Source of the DNA: Mixophyes australis
Lineage: Eukaryota > Chordata > Amphibia > Anura > Limnodynastidae
Assembly (NCBI GenBank): GCA_036250195.1
Contig: JAVHZZ010000004.1
Coordinates: 146,830,729 to 146,894,728, forward strand
Direction of reading: 5' to 3'
DNA length: 64,000 nucleotides
This document shows, one piece after another, positions 43,755-55,435 of the stretch (positions within the stretch are counted from its first letter, which is position 1; each line of letters starts with the position of its first letter). The notes beneath the pieces are model-generated. The model had not been told where the DNA came from. It was given only the letters and a program-made list of their open reading frames with translations, and searched no databases. The position numbers were made by a program, and so were the translations under genes.

Positions 43755-44165
43755 GTGAGGAATACGATGGAAAAAAAAGCTACAGTAAATACTCAGACCG
43801 TAGTCAAAGTGACAAGACACCATATAAGAAACAACATCACCATAAAGATACAGAAAGAGAAACACAACAGACAGAAGAGTAGGTGGGAGTGGATACTTAC
43901 CACACAGGAAAAAGAAAAAGTGGACCTTGAATTAAAAAACTTAAAGAATTCCACTGCGGGACAGGACAGGAACAAAATCAGCAAATGTTTGGGGGGCAAG
44001 ATAAGAAAGAGAGACAAGAAAAGGGGAAAAAAACAAAAAACAAACAAAGCTGGAGTAAATATTCACACCGTAGTCAAAGTGACAAGACACGGTGCAAGAA
44101 GCTTGTCAATCACAAATAGTTTAAAAACATTAAAAAAAATGGCAAATTTAAACACATTACACTGA
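43755..44165 (+). CDS. Lysine-rich ORF with internal repeat, unknown
   Basis: 136 codons from ATG 43755. KATVNTQTVVKVTRHHIRN near the start recurs as AGVNIHTVVKVTRHGARS near the end, about 270 bp apart, both in frame. The middle is highly basic and charged (K/E/R), coiled-coil-like. I recognise no family, and low-complexity A-rich DNA can give such an ORF by chance. Kept because the direct repeat preserves frame. Confidence 0.25.
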   Translation: MRNTMEKKATVNTQTVVKVTRHHIRNNITIKIQKEKHNRQKSRWEWILTTQEKEKVDLELKNLKNSTAGQDRNKISKCLGGKIRKRDKKRGKKQKTNKAGVNIHTVVKVTRHGARSLSITNSLKTLKKMANLNTLH

Positions 44166-44585
44166 AAAGTAGAGATGCGTATTGTTATATTCGCAATAAA
44201 ATGCTTTGAAAAACAATGAGCAGGTTGTTATAAATATCTGAAAAAATACCTCTACCCAGCACTCTTCAGTCTCTGGCGATCACAACACAACGCCTAAACT
44301 CACAACAAAAGACAAGTGCAGCAAATGGTGTTTTAAACTGATTCATAATTAAAGAAGTGGCTGCAGGTGTACACGCTGCCGAGGATCAGATGACGACAGA
44401 AGCAGGTAAGAGAGCACGGTTTCCTTGTATGGTTGAAGAGTACCAAACGCATAGATTCCGATAACTAAGAATGAGGTTGTAGCAAGTGTCTGTGTTAATT
44501 TATTTTGTTCATTTTTTCAAAATTTAGGTGTTCCTTATGTGAAATGTATCAGTTCTCTCACTTGCAGACATTTTAAATCTGGATG
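44166..44585. other. Unassigned
   Basis: No supported feature; GAAGCAG|GTAAGA (44401) is donor-like. Confidence 0.35.
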
Positions 44586-44770
44586 TTACCTTAGTGGTAA
44601 GGCATCCCACCTGCCAACAGTAGGGTCATGAATTCAAATCCAGAATCATACCTGTATCTGTGTGGCCTTTGTATATTCCCAAGTTTCTGTGAGTTTACTC
44701 CGATGTTTCACTTATAGAAAAGTACGCTAGTATGTGTTGGTCCTGTTTTTTACAGTGTTGGATCGTGCAT
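44586..44770 (+). mobile_element. SINE copy (tRNA-derived)
   Basis: TTACCTTAGTGGTAAGGCAT (A-box), GGGTCATGAATTCAAATCC (B-box), CTGTATCTGTGTGGCCTTTG and GTTTCTGTGAGTTTACTCCG body. Tail absent. Confidence 0.7.
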
Positions 44771-45485
44771 GTATATTTATGATTGCGATTTATTAGCTGT
44801 TGAATGCGCATCCACAGTTATAAAAAAATACAGATGACACATTGTTCATGTCAGAGACCAACAGAATGTGTGTGTAATCCATTTTTGTTTATCATTAAAC
44901 CTTCATGTTGCCAGTATTGCCTATGTTGTGTTGTATAATTTTTAGGAGCAATATTAACTTGGTTTCTGTGTTTTGTACTCACATGTTATTCTTTTACCTA
45001 ATAGGACTTTAAGACATGGTGGTTGTCATTCAAGTCTATATAATGTATATAATGCTCAATCTGCATGTTGCCTTAGTGGTTAAACAATCCACATTTCATC
45101 AGTGGGGTCATGACCCATTTTGTGTAATATGCCTAAATTGCATGTTGAAATTTGTGTGGAGCTAAGCAGCTGATCCAAATAAAGTGAATCCAAACAAATA
45201 GAAAATATCCACAGCTAAAAGCAAACAACACCTAAGACCCAAAAGAAAAGGCACAAGGCACTAGAAAGAAATTAAAGTCCAGCTATTATTATTATGACTA
45301 TTATTATATTATACATCAATTAATTTACTTTGCAAGTTATTAAAACTGTGCATCTACCATGGATTTAGAGCTAAAATATTTAAGTGTATAATTATTGACA
45401 TTAATACAAATTATAAAAGAAAAAAGTTTGTTATGAGAGACGTTCATGCTCAACTGTTCATTCTAGTCTTTGTCATGCACATATT
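44771..45485 (+). repeat. Contains a third diverged SINE head at 45060-45125
   Basis: TTGCCTTAGTGGTTAAACAA and CAGTGGGGTCATGACCC around 45068-45118; the rest is AT-rich and unassigned. Confidence 0.5.
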
Positions 45486-45700
45486 ATTTTCACTTGCAAG
45501 TTGGCTTAGTGGTTAGACAATCCACCTTTCAACAGTGTGGGCCTGAGTGTGAATCCTCACTCTCGGCCTTATTCTGTGGAGTTTATATATCCTTCCCATG
45601 TTTGTGTGGATTTCCTATGTGTCCCTTATGAAAGAGTACGCTTGGTTTAAATTCCTACCATTTTAACCAATTAAGCTGTTCTGTCATTTATACTAGCGTA
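45486..45700 (+). mobile_element. SINE copy (tRNA-derived)
   Basis: GTTGGCTTAGTGGTTAGACA (A-box), GGCCTGAGTGTGAATCC (B-box), TTCTGTGGAGTTTATATATC, CCATGTTTGTGTGGATTTCC body. Confidence 0.7.
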
Positions 45701-46370
45701 TTATTAGCTGTTTTTTAAAATTACAAAAAAGGCTAACTATTAGATATTACATATCAGCCAGTTTACATTGCAATTTATTATACCTGTGCATCCACCATGG
45801 TTTTTTTTTTATAAAAAATAATACATTGTTTATTGTTTGTTATTAATATAAAAAATGAAATAAAAAAAAAACAAAATCAAATTTGAGTGAAGCGTATTAA
45901 GATGTATGTTGTGCATATTTAGTTGTGAGTGTTTTAATCAAACAATGCTTTTTGAACAGTTTAGTGTTATTATCCAGCGTTGCTGCTATAGCTGCTTTGG
46001 ACTTAAACATAAACATGACCCTGAGCTTCCTTAAGTTTAAGCAAAAAGTTAAGAAAAGCTCTAATCATTTCTTCACATCTAGCCGATGAATCCGGAGGTA
46101 AACGCCTACTCTTCTTAATTCAGTAAGATCTCCACCCAATTTCGGCCCATTCCACTCCCTTTCCCAACCCTTTTTTCTTAAGTGTTGGGAAAACTTCTTA
46201 AGTGCAGTTAAGAAGGATTTTCATCTTAACTTAAGAAATTCTTAACATCGCAACAGATTTTCCTTCTTATCTCCCTTTTCTGGGCATGAGCAGAGAAGAT
46301 TTTCGTAAGATCCGCAAAAAACGGCAGATAAGATTGGTAATGAATCAAGCCTATGGTCAGGATTTGCGAT
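45701..46370. repeat. AT-rich, then TTCTTAAC-rich old MITE
   Basis: 46000-46370 contains many CTTAAG/TTCTTAA inverted words and ends AATGAATCAAGCCTATGG, the reverse of the GGCCTGATTCATT phrase. Probably the same family as 30268-30560. Confidence 0.4.
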
Positions 46371-47639
46371 CATGAAAATAAAGAGTTTATGTTTTGAAAA
46401 TAGAGATGGTCTCTCTCCGGTGTTATCGTGACTTTTATTGCACTGCACCACCAAGCTACATCACCTGTGTCCAGACACTTAAAAGACATTGCTGTAAAAC
46501 CTGCATGTGCGGGGGCCCACTAGTCACTTATCCCCCAAACTCAAAAGCTAGCCAGGGCAGAAGAAAGTGAAAGCAAGGAGGTGCATTACCTGCCCATGCA
46601 TCACAGGACCACACACACAGTGACAGGGGGTATACAAATAAAATATATACATAGGGTATATGTTGCACAGCACTGTGAGAGATATTGGTGCTGTACTATA
46701 ATAATAATAATAATAATAATAATAATTATTATTTTTTATTATTAGAATAATAATAAAAGTAAAAGTTAAATTGAATGTAAGACCTGTAATTGTCTTAGAT
46801 GTCAGGCTGTTGTGGGATTTTACCGTCCTACAACTCAAAAATAGTATAACATTTAAAATATAAATAAATATAAGCATGAAGATACTTAAGAATTTCAGCT
46901 TTGCCACAGTAAAGTACCTTTTTGTAAAAAAACATTTATTTTTATTAAATTTTTTGTCTCAATTATTATTTATCAGATCAGCTACAGATGTTACTTCCTC
47001 AGGCAATTAGTGAGACAGTCTGAATTTAAGTTATGATAACAGCTCTCTCCAACAACGAGAACTAGCCTCAGCAGTTATTCTGTACACCTGGTTAAAATGG
47101 AGACTGTACATAAAAAATTACTACAGTGTCTGGCAAACGGGGACAGCTGGATAGTTTGTTGCTTGGAAACCTGAGCCAAGATATAGCGTTTCATTTATCA
47201 AAGGAAGATATCTCTCTGATCCAAATGGATTTTTGTGGTTTGATAAATGTATCATTTCTATTTGCCTTGTTTTGAGATACTTTACTATTTACTCATAGCA
47301 GCTGTAGGCTACAATTTCACTCTAAAACTACCACAGGAACGCATGTATTTCATCCTTATTACAGTGGGTTATTAGGGTCTGGCATAAAAGGACATGTGCA
47401 GTAATGAAATTAAGCATTCAATACTAATTGCTACAATACTGTTAAACTCCACAGAGCATTTGATCTGTAGGTAATCGTTGAATAATCTATACAAAAATAC
47501 ACCAATGGTGTTAAAAAGTCAGCACTATCCACAATACATAGAAAACAAACCAAAATAGTACACTAAACGTTTCCTTAATCAAAGAGTAGAACTTTAATCC
47601 CATTTGCTCAAACAGTAATAAATTATCAGATTTTGGCCA
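46371..47639. other. No recognisable gene; (TAA)n at 46698-46725
   Basis: Trinucleotide repeat plus ATTATT runs; otherwise AT-rich and unassigned. The minus-strand 119-codon ORF (46548-46907) spans the microsatellite and looks random. Confidence 0.45.
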
Positions 47640-49070
47640 CGTTGGCAGTCCGCTCGTCTCTTTAGGTAACTTGTCCCAATGTCATGTGGGTCTGATGCTT
47701 AAGGAAAAAGTATTGCTCTTTGAAACTAGTCACAGGGCTGTCACGAACAGGCTCCCAGTTTCCGTGACTTTGGGTGTTTACTGTATGAGGTTACACATGA
47801 TTCCAGCAGTCAGTCTCTCTCTGCCTATCACACAGGTTATAGACCCGATGAATCTCCCCACAACACCACTCTTACACCCCGACACACTTCAGGTTTGCCC
47901 CCACCTATTGAATACAAGCAATAGGACCCAGATATACTGTCCCACCCTGGCACACAAGACTTCTGGCTACCCACACGTTGGCAAAGCACACACCAGCAAT
48001 CAAAGGATTAACGCTTCACACCTCCAGACTGTTAGACAAATGTAAATGCAAGCGCACGCTAGGCTTGTTAGACAAATGTATTAGCAAATCACACACCGGC
48101 ATTCAAAGAGTTAATTTGGCCAAGCTATATTCTTCTTAACAGGCTAATGGATTCGTTAGAGTATCAAGGACGCCAATTATTAAATTTAAAGATTTAATAT
48201 ACAAAGATACACGGCATTCAGATATTAAAAACAATTAATAAACAATTGACATAACATACACAAGCAAAACAGTTTCAAATAAAAGGGATTAAATATCACT
48301 TACATGAGTTGTATAATCTGTGCCATGGGAAATTGGCTTGAAAGATGGACATCTTATCAATGTGGATTAATTTTCCCAGAAAACTGACAATTTGCCCCTT
48401 CGCAACACAGGATTTTTAAGCAAAATGAAATGGGATGGCCTTCACAGGGGCAGTGTTAATGCTAGCAGGGGGGCAGGGATGTCCCCTGGGTGTCACTATA
48501 GTTTGCTCACAAATGTTCCAAAAGTTCAGACCTTTGGTAACTCTTCACAGATATATCCAAGAGACATAACTTCCCCTTCAATAAACCAGCCATAAGCTCC
48601 CGCACATTTAAATACCAAACATGATGGAATTATGACAATGTGACATACCTTTCCCAAAGACATGTAATTATAGCTGTTCCCTGATACCGCCAGTACCTGT
48701 TATTCACAACCCTGATTTCTGCTCCTCAGTATGGAGTACCACACAGATTTCCCAAAATATGAACTAACATTTTCTTTGAAGTTCATATTTCTATATACCT
48801 GTATAGGCAGCCTTCAAATGCTGTCTTTGTCTGCAAGAATGTCCAGCTGTGAACGGCTCCACAAAGTCTATTCAGGTGTCCAAAAAAATAACTTGTGTCA
48901 GGATACAGCTCACCGCAGGAGCCTTTGAAGCTGCTACAGGTGACACTGCTATCTTCTAACACTGAGATGTGCAGAGCCACCAAATAATCATACAACTGTT
49001 TTTCTGACTTCGCATTTTACACCATAGTAGCTCAATTTATCAATGGATTCACTTGATATCTCAAATAAAC
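47640..49070 (-). mobile_element. Possible LTR-type repeat
   Basis: Less AT-rich than its flanks, with TTAGACAAATGTA repeated at 48030 and 48068 and GCAAAGCACACACCAG/GCAAATCACACACCGG pairs nearby. On the minus strand a TATTTAAATG box (about 48605) precedes GCGGGAGCTTATGGCTGG, as in an LTR promoter. No gag/pol and no target duplication. Tentative. Confidence 0.3.
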
Positions 49071-49489
49071 ACAGCAGTTATGACTTAGGCCTTATTCCCC
49101 ACAATTATGCGATGGATTAACCCTTATAAATAACTGTAAGTTCTCTATGTTTATGACAAGGGCAGATACTTGGATACAGTTTACCTGCTTTCTATATGGC
49201 TTAGGGCTACTATAAGCCACAAAGTGCTGTCTGTCTGCCAAAACTCTATCCTGCATCCAGATCAGGGTGACAATTTACTCAAAGAGCCAAAGGGACTGCC
49301 AAAGCGCCCAAATTCTGTTTGATTTTGCAGAATTGTATGCTGCATTCAGGACAGGGGACTGCCAGAGTCTTCTTGATTTATCACAACTCGCCTATCCCTC
49401 CATGATACTATTTAACAATCCATGTAAATGTATTTTTATGTATTTAAATGTTTGTTTAAAAATAAAAATAGTTTTATAAAAATAATAAA
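49071..49489. other. Unassigned
   Basis: AT-rich, no feature. Confidence 0.4.
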
Positions 49490-50370
49490 AATTGTCGTGG
49501 AGTGTCCCCAGAGTCCTGACAGTGAATATATACAGATTTGATGTCAGCCAATAAATGGCCAGGACCGTGTTAGCACTCTGTAGAGGCTTCTCGTGACGTC
49601 CCGGCAGTCTCCATGACGACTGGGGTGTCACTTCCGGTTCCTGCGTCCTGGTTGCCTAGGCAACAACCGGGACGCATCGAGATCCCTGCCGCAGCGCCCG
49701 GCCAGCTGTTTCACAGCCGGGCGCATGCGCGCAGGTCAGTTGTTCACTCAGCCGTTTAGGGCTGATTAGGGGGCAGTTCAGTGAGGTCTCCATTCCTGTT
49801 AGTGGCTACATGCCAGTAATTAAGTAGCACCTGGCTGGGCCTTGGTCTTATTGGTCCATTGCAGTATTTAAGGCAGTGAGGACTGAGCCTCACTGCCGGT
49901 TATAGCGTCCTGTTTCAGTACTGCTGCCTGCTATTTGCTCCTGTGTTTGGTGTGTAACCAGAGATTGATTACCCGTGTATGACCTTTGCCTGTTCCTGGA
50001 CTTTGAACCTATGCTTCTGACCCTAATCTATTGCCTGAACCCGGATTGTGAACCTATGCTATTTACCCTGATCTTACGTCTGTCCCAGGATCCTGAACCT
50101 GTGCCTGTGACCCCTGACCTTGGTTTGTCCTCTGGATATGTTGTCTGCTGCTGCCCCTGACTCTTGCCTGGACCCCACACTGCTGTCTGCCATAACACTC
50201 TATTCCTGGGTTCTCCTTAGCCGGTACACATCTCACGACCCTCTGTTTGTCTGCAGCCAAGTCTGTCCCCACCTCTAGGGGCAACAGTGAACACCAGACT
50301 TCAGAGCAGACTCCGGGTTTTGCTGTACTGGCTGGAGGGGTTCCTAACAGACAGCCAGCTAATCTTGGCT
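49490..50370 (+). mobile_element. Solo LTR (Gypsy-type), probable
   Basis: Structure of an amphibian LTR: TGTCGTGGAGTG start, GC-rich block with a perfect X-box palindrome (49651-49664) and GGGCGCATGCGCGC, TATTTAAGG TATA-like box at 49865, then a long pyrimidine-rich 3' part with CCTGAACC repeats. No internal coding on either side. Ends near GGTTCCTAACA (50350). TSD not found, so edges are approximate. Confidence 0.55.
49651..49664. promoter_or_regulatory. X-box (RFX) palindrome
   Basis: GTTGCCTAGGCAAC is a perfect palindromic RFX-binding X-box. Outer GCGTCC...GGACGC extends a stem around it. Confidence 0.65.
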
Positions 50371-51507
50371 GACTGCCAACTATTTTAATTAAGCACCTCA
50401 GCAAGCCATTTGTGCATCACTAGGCCCTATTCCCGAAGAAGAAAGAAGCATACATTTCCCCCTGCTTATTGCTGCCATTGAAGGGCACAAGGCTTGTGGA
50501 GCATGTAGACTGACACAAGGTTCGGGGGTCCCATTAGATTTTGTAGGTCCTGCATAAATAAGGCTTAGAGCCTGGGGCCACCCATAAATCAGGCTGAAGA
50601 GGGCCTGTGCAGCACAGTTACTAGGCGCAGAGCCTAGGTAAAGGGAGCACTTTAGTTCAGGCATAGCCTGCGGCCATATTTCAGGCACTAGGCCTCTGGG
50701 TAGAAATCAGGCTCTAGGCCTGCCCCCAGATAGGAGAGTAGTTCCTTGTTTAGAGAGACTATGCCTGGTTTGGTACCGCCATCTTGGTCCACATTTTCTT
50801 GCCCCAAATCCCTGGCTGCCCTTTAGAAACCTAGAAAAGTTGCCCTTTGTTTTGTTTCTCTGCACCCTGTCATAGGCCCTAATTAGAGAAAGGCCATTGT
50901 TGATCCCTATTGTACTTTGAATTGTATGGGGTTAATTGTTTGAATTGTATTACAGTTGCTGTGTACTGCTGTTCTTCCCTATCCTCTCCAGTGTGCCTTA
51001 TGGTTAGTAGGGTCTGGTCAGTTATAGTGCACAATACCTGGATGGCTGTAGTGTTACACATGGACCCAGTGCAGTTGTTGTAAGTATACTAGAGTGGTTG
51101 GGATACACTAGTCAGACTTTAAGGACAGTCAGACATGTGGGGAGGGGTTTGTTCTGTTTGCCCCTACAGCCGCTGAGAGAGAGTGCACAGCCAGCAAGAA
51201 AATGGTTAGTGGTTGCTGTCTTTGTGTTTGTTTGCCCTTGTGTGTTTTCTGCTTTGTTATGGATCATGGTTAGGGAAAAGGAAATCCTCTTTTTTTTTAT
51301 TTGGCGAGACATTGAGGAATCCCTGCAAGGACAATTTGGTACAAGACTTCATGGAAAATTGATACACCCTATCTCTGAGCTCTTTTGTGGATGCCCCAGT
51401 GATTGCATTATGATCAGGTAAGATCTGTGTGTGTCTTGTCGTTTTTTCGCAGGTTCTACACTATCATGGCTTTTGTGAATTGTACCACGAGTAACAAACG
51501 CATATTA
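50371..51507. other. Unassigned; GCCATCTTGG near 50779
   Basis: Repeated GGCTCTAGGCCTG / AGGCACTAGGCCTC words between 50550 and 50740 suggest a decayed repeat. A YY1-like CCGCCATCTTGG lies at about 50777. ORF 51098-51421 shows no family. Confidence 0.35.
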
Positions 51508-52201
51508 CAGTTATGGCTAAAAGCTTTCAGAATGACATAAATATTGGTGTTCACAAAGTTTGCTACTTCAGTGTTTTGACCTTTTTGTCAGATGTTGCTA
51601 TGGCATACTCACAATTTTGCCTAAGAAGACAGCCATGAATGAAGAATAGTACCAAAACATCCTCCAAACGCAACTTCTCCCAAACATCCAAGAACAGTTT
51701 GGTGATGAACAATGCCTTTTCCAGCATGATGAAGCACCTTGCCATAAGGCAAAAGTGATAACTAAGTGGTTCGGGAATCAAAACATCGAAATTTTGGGTC
51801 CATGGACAGGAAACTCCCCAGAACTTAATCCCATTGAGAACTTGTGGTCAATTCTCAAGAAGCGGGTGGACAAACAAAAACCCACAATTTCTGACAAACT
51901 CCAAGCATTGATTAGGCAAGAATGGACGGCCATCAGTCAGTATGTGGCCCAGAAGTTTATTGACAGCATGCCGGGGCGAATTGCAGAGGTCTTCTAAAAG
52001 AAGAGTCAACACTGCAAAAATTGACTATTTGCATAAAGTTAATGTAATTGTCAATAAAAGCCTTTGACACTTATGAAATGCTTGTAATTTTACTTCAGTA
52101 TATCATAGCAACATCTGACAAAAAAAATTCTAAAAACACTGAAAGAGAAACTTTGTGAAAACCAATACTTGTGTCATTCTAAAAACTTTTGGCCATAACT
52201 G
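51508..52201 (+). mobile_element. Tc1-like element C, internally deleted
   Basis: Begins CAGTTATGGCTAAAAGC and ends AACTTTTGGCCATAACTG between TA dinucleotides (51506-51507, 52202-52203). The inverted repeats extend roughly 100 bp with differences. The right half encodes the transposase end: FQHDEAPCHKAK, VITKWFGNQN, EILGPWTGNSPELNPIENLW, KFIDSMPGRIAEVF, stop near 51997. The second Asp and the Glu (NPIEN) of DD34E are kept; the N-terminal two thirds are deleted. Non-autonomous, same family as 16401-16991. Confidence 0.9.
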
Positions 52202-52203
52202 TA

Positions 52204-53040
52204 CTTCTAGACATAAAAACACAGCCTGTAATTATTCACTTTCATTAGACATTAGTAAAAATAGAAAGAGTTTAAACAGTTGTAGCAGTCTGGAAAACAA
52301 ATGTGAAAATATTAATCTAAGATGGCTGACACATCAAGACACTACTGCCTCATTAAAGCTTCCTTGGTTTAGATGTATATCTGATCCCTTGTTGGTAGTT
52401 GCTTGCAAAATACTCTCAGTAACTGACTAAATTCTTATTTTTATTGCAGTGTGACAGGCACCTACAATATACAATTGCTTTCAGCTTTGCAATAGATTTA
52501 ATCAATCCTTACCTATTATTGTGGCATGTACCATGATAAAATAGTAGACCAAATTGCATTTGTATTGTAAAGTGTAACAAATCCTTGCCCTGGAACCTTT
52601 CCACATTTATTATTATGCCTTGTTATATATATCCCTTTCAGCATATTTGAAAACAATTATTATGTATTTCTCCGTGTTCTGTATACTATATGTGCATAAT
52701 AACTGTGACATTTTAATTATAGGGCACTTTGATGTGTCTAATTCTAGAACCGTGTATTATTATAGTTCCTTATTAGCTTTTTTCAGCTAATTAGAGCAAA
52801 TTCAATTAAGTTACTGTATATAACTACTATAGCATGGCACTTTGTTAAATCACCATTATGATTAACATTCTAGTGATAGGGTTGACTTCTTTCACTTGCA
52901 TTAACAATATTTTTTTAAGCTATGATTTCTAATACAATTGTCCAGAATCTGTAAGCAAGCAATAATGACAGGTTGATTCAGCTCCTAGAGAGAAAGTTGG
53001 GCAGCCCCCGCCGCCATGCCAGGGATGCTGGGGAGGGCAC
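52204..53040. other. No recognisable feature
   Basis: AT-rich and unassigned. Confidence 0.4.
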
Positions 53041-53054
53041 CTTAGGCAAATCGG

Positions 53055-53500
53055 GTGAGGATGTTGTGCACTGTGCTAATACAACACTCCTGTCGGACAT
53101 TAAGAAAGGTGAACGATAGAGTTTGTGCTGGATATTTTGTTGACATGTTCACCATAACTAGTAAGGCTAAAGTCGCATTGTATGCTGCAAAATCTCGTTC
53201 TAGCATTGGAGAAGAAACATATCGCAGTTTCTTGAACTGGTTGGAAAGTATGCTTGTGTTCATTGCCTGGTATATGGAGACCAGGCCTGAGGAGAATATG
53301 AATGTGGTGAACTACATCTATCTAATACAAGGGATGTACCTACACTCTAAAGGTAGCATGTTGAGACAGTATGATGAGGTCTTTTGGAAGAAGCTGGATG
53401 GGTTACTGGTAATGGAATTTTAATATATGGATGTATTCTGGCTGGAGGTGACACAGCCTAAAGTGGGGATGCATTATACACCAGGGTGAAATCCTTGTGC
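53055..53500 (+). pseudogene. Gag-like ORF fragment, DIRS/Ngaro-type (tentative)
   Basis: ORF 53055-53423 contains EETYRSFLNWLESMLVFIAW, YMETRPEENMNVVNYIYL and LRQYDEVFWKKLD. The pattern F-x-x-W-x-x-x-x-x-V-F, then YDE-x-F-x-x-K, and after a stop FWLEVTQPKVGMHYTPG, resembles the ORF1 capsid-like region of DIRS/Ngaro tyrosine-recombinase retrotransposons. Recombinase and reverse transcriptase are not present. The 395-bp tandem unit follows within 20 bp. Confidence 0.4.
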
Positions 53501-53510
53501 TGGGGGATAT

Positions 53511-53990
53511 GTTTGTTCCTTTCAGGATAGCCTCACCCTTTCAGCACCTGCTATGAACCTATAAATTGATTGAGCAACTTCAACTTCTGTATTGTTTGTT
53601 TGAGAGGCATGTTGGTATCAGTAGCTGATGGAGTGTGCTGGTGCTGTATTGCCATTTGGAGGAGTTTGGGGTACATATTTTTAAGTTAGCTCTCGATTTA
53701 AAAACACATATATGTAAGGCACAAATATAGGGACTCTCACTGTATAGAGTTAGGACCACCCTATTAGCAGAAACGCCATGAAGTGGCAGGTGGCTTTCCA
53801 TACATTTGCAAATGAGTGCAACTGAGATTTCTGCATTTTTATGTACAAATAGAAAAAGCAGCACCTTTGCTGATTACAGTATTATGCTGGCAGATTTTTC
53901 TCTGTGTTTGTTCCTTTCAGGATAAACTCACTCTTTCAAACACCTGATATGAAACTATAAATTGATTGTTCAACTCACACTTCTGTATTG
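53511..53990. repeat. 395-bp tandem unit, second locus
   Basis: GTTTGTTCCTTTCAGGATA at 53511 and 53906, period 395. The unit is the diverged counterpart of that at 18081-18766 (TTGGAGG, TTAGCTCTC, GGACCACCCTATTAGC, CATACATTTGCAAATG in order). Confidence 0.8.
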
Positions 53991-55125
53991 TTAATATGAG
54001 AAAATTTCAGCTGTATATCTAATTGGATATTAATAAAATAAAGAGGGTAGGAAATTATTTTCTGTATCAAATATTGGAGTTTATTGCACAATCAATGTTT
54101 ACTGTTAAATGTATTATTTAACTTTATTGTACACAAAAACACACAACAGGCAACACTGAAGGATTTTTACCAAAATACTTAATCTTTCATTAATAGACAT
54201 TACTGTCTCACTTGCCTTTTTCAGCTAATAAATACAATCTTAGAACTGAAGGCACACAGACAGACACTTATCAATGAAAAAAAATTATTGTGTTAATTAA
54301 TAGTTTCCCTACAGGAAGCTTATGAAGCTCACAGGCTGGCCTTGCTAACAAGCCTTTGCACAGCCTGAGAGAAGGCTAACAAGGATTGCTGAATGCAGGG
54401 GGGAGATCAAAACAAGTACTAATTGGCTCAGAGATACAGACTACTCCTGATTTGTTGAATTGTCCAACTCTATTAAAAAATATTGTTGTTTCTTTTCACT
54501 AAAAATGAAATCATTGACTAAATAGGCCAGGAACTAAAATGACTAATTCCCTACTGTTAGCATTAATATGTGTTAGTATTCTGGATTATTTTAGCTTTAT
54601 CATTTTCAATCCTGAAAGGATAAACTACAATTTCTTATGTTGCATCTCCTACTTCTACACTTACCCGCTGAAGCCATGATTGTTAAAATCCTGCAAAACA
54701 GAGATATACTCTATATTATATGAATAAAGGCCCAGTAAACATTTGTAAATCTTTTCAGAAACAGAAATAAGCAGATGGCTGGAATTAAGCTCATGGGCTC
54801 AGATTTCAATAACTCGTTCATATCCTCAATATGATTGCCATACTAATGTACAGTAGTGATAGGATAGAATAGTTTCTGTTATACAATTTTTGTACCATGG
54901 GCATTTAGCCATTCAAATAATAAAGTATTATTAGACAAACTAGAGTGCAAGTACAAGGCAAGGACTCTTAAACAAAGGAAAGGACCAATGGAAAGAAATA
55001 TTATAATGAGATAGTGATATTAGTATACAGCACTAGCCAAATGTCAATAACTCTACCATTATCACCATTATCGTTGTCTTCTGATATTTTTTTTTACAAA
55101 GCTATCCAATACATAAATACATAAT
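53991..55125. other. No recognisable feature
   Basis: AT-rich, no open frame or repeat identified. Confidence 0.4.
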
Positions 55126-55129
55126 GGAT

Positions 55130-55432
55130 GCTAAGTGACAGAGCAACGACACAAACACACGCCAGTTCATAGCACAACTAGGAAACATTGCCACACAGCA
55201 GTAGTAGAAAAGAAATGTGGTGCAAGATGCAGTTGTCCTTGGGCCCTCCCACCCACCCTTATGAAGGATATTGAAAAGGACATGTACATTTTAACAAAGC
55301 AAGCACTCCAGCCACAAGGAGTGCCACTTTTGTGGCTGAAGTGCTTGGTTTGTTTGGGCCCCACAAAACAAGCTACCAATAGCTTAGCTGCCTTAAGCCC
55401 AACAATGCTGTCAATGAACTCTACATTATTAA
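55130..55432 (-). mobile_element. hAT-related segment A
   Basis: GGATGCTAAGTGACAGAGC ... GGGCCCTCCCACCCACCC ... TGTGGCTGAAGTGCTTGG ... GAACTCTACATT. Homologous to 43130-43440 and, for its right 250 bp, to segment B. It ends three bases before the NSMCE2-like region. Confidence 0.7.
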
Positions 55433-55435
55433 ACC

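Noticed and set aside
46548..46907. 119-codon minus ORF with hydrophobic stretches
   Set aside because: It is built largely on a (TAA)n microsatellite and AT-rich DNA; no family features.
49490..50370. Host CpG-island promoter
   Set aside because: GC-rich with an RFX site and TATA-like box, but the layout and pyrimidine-rich 3' part fit a solo LTR better and no gene follows.
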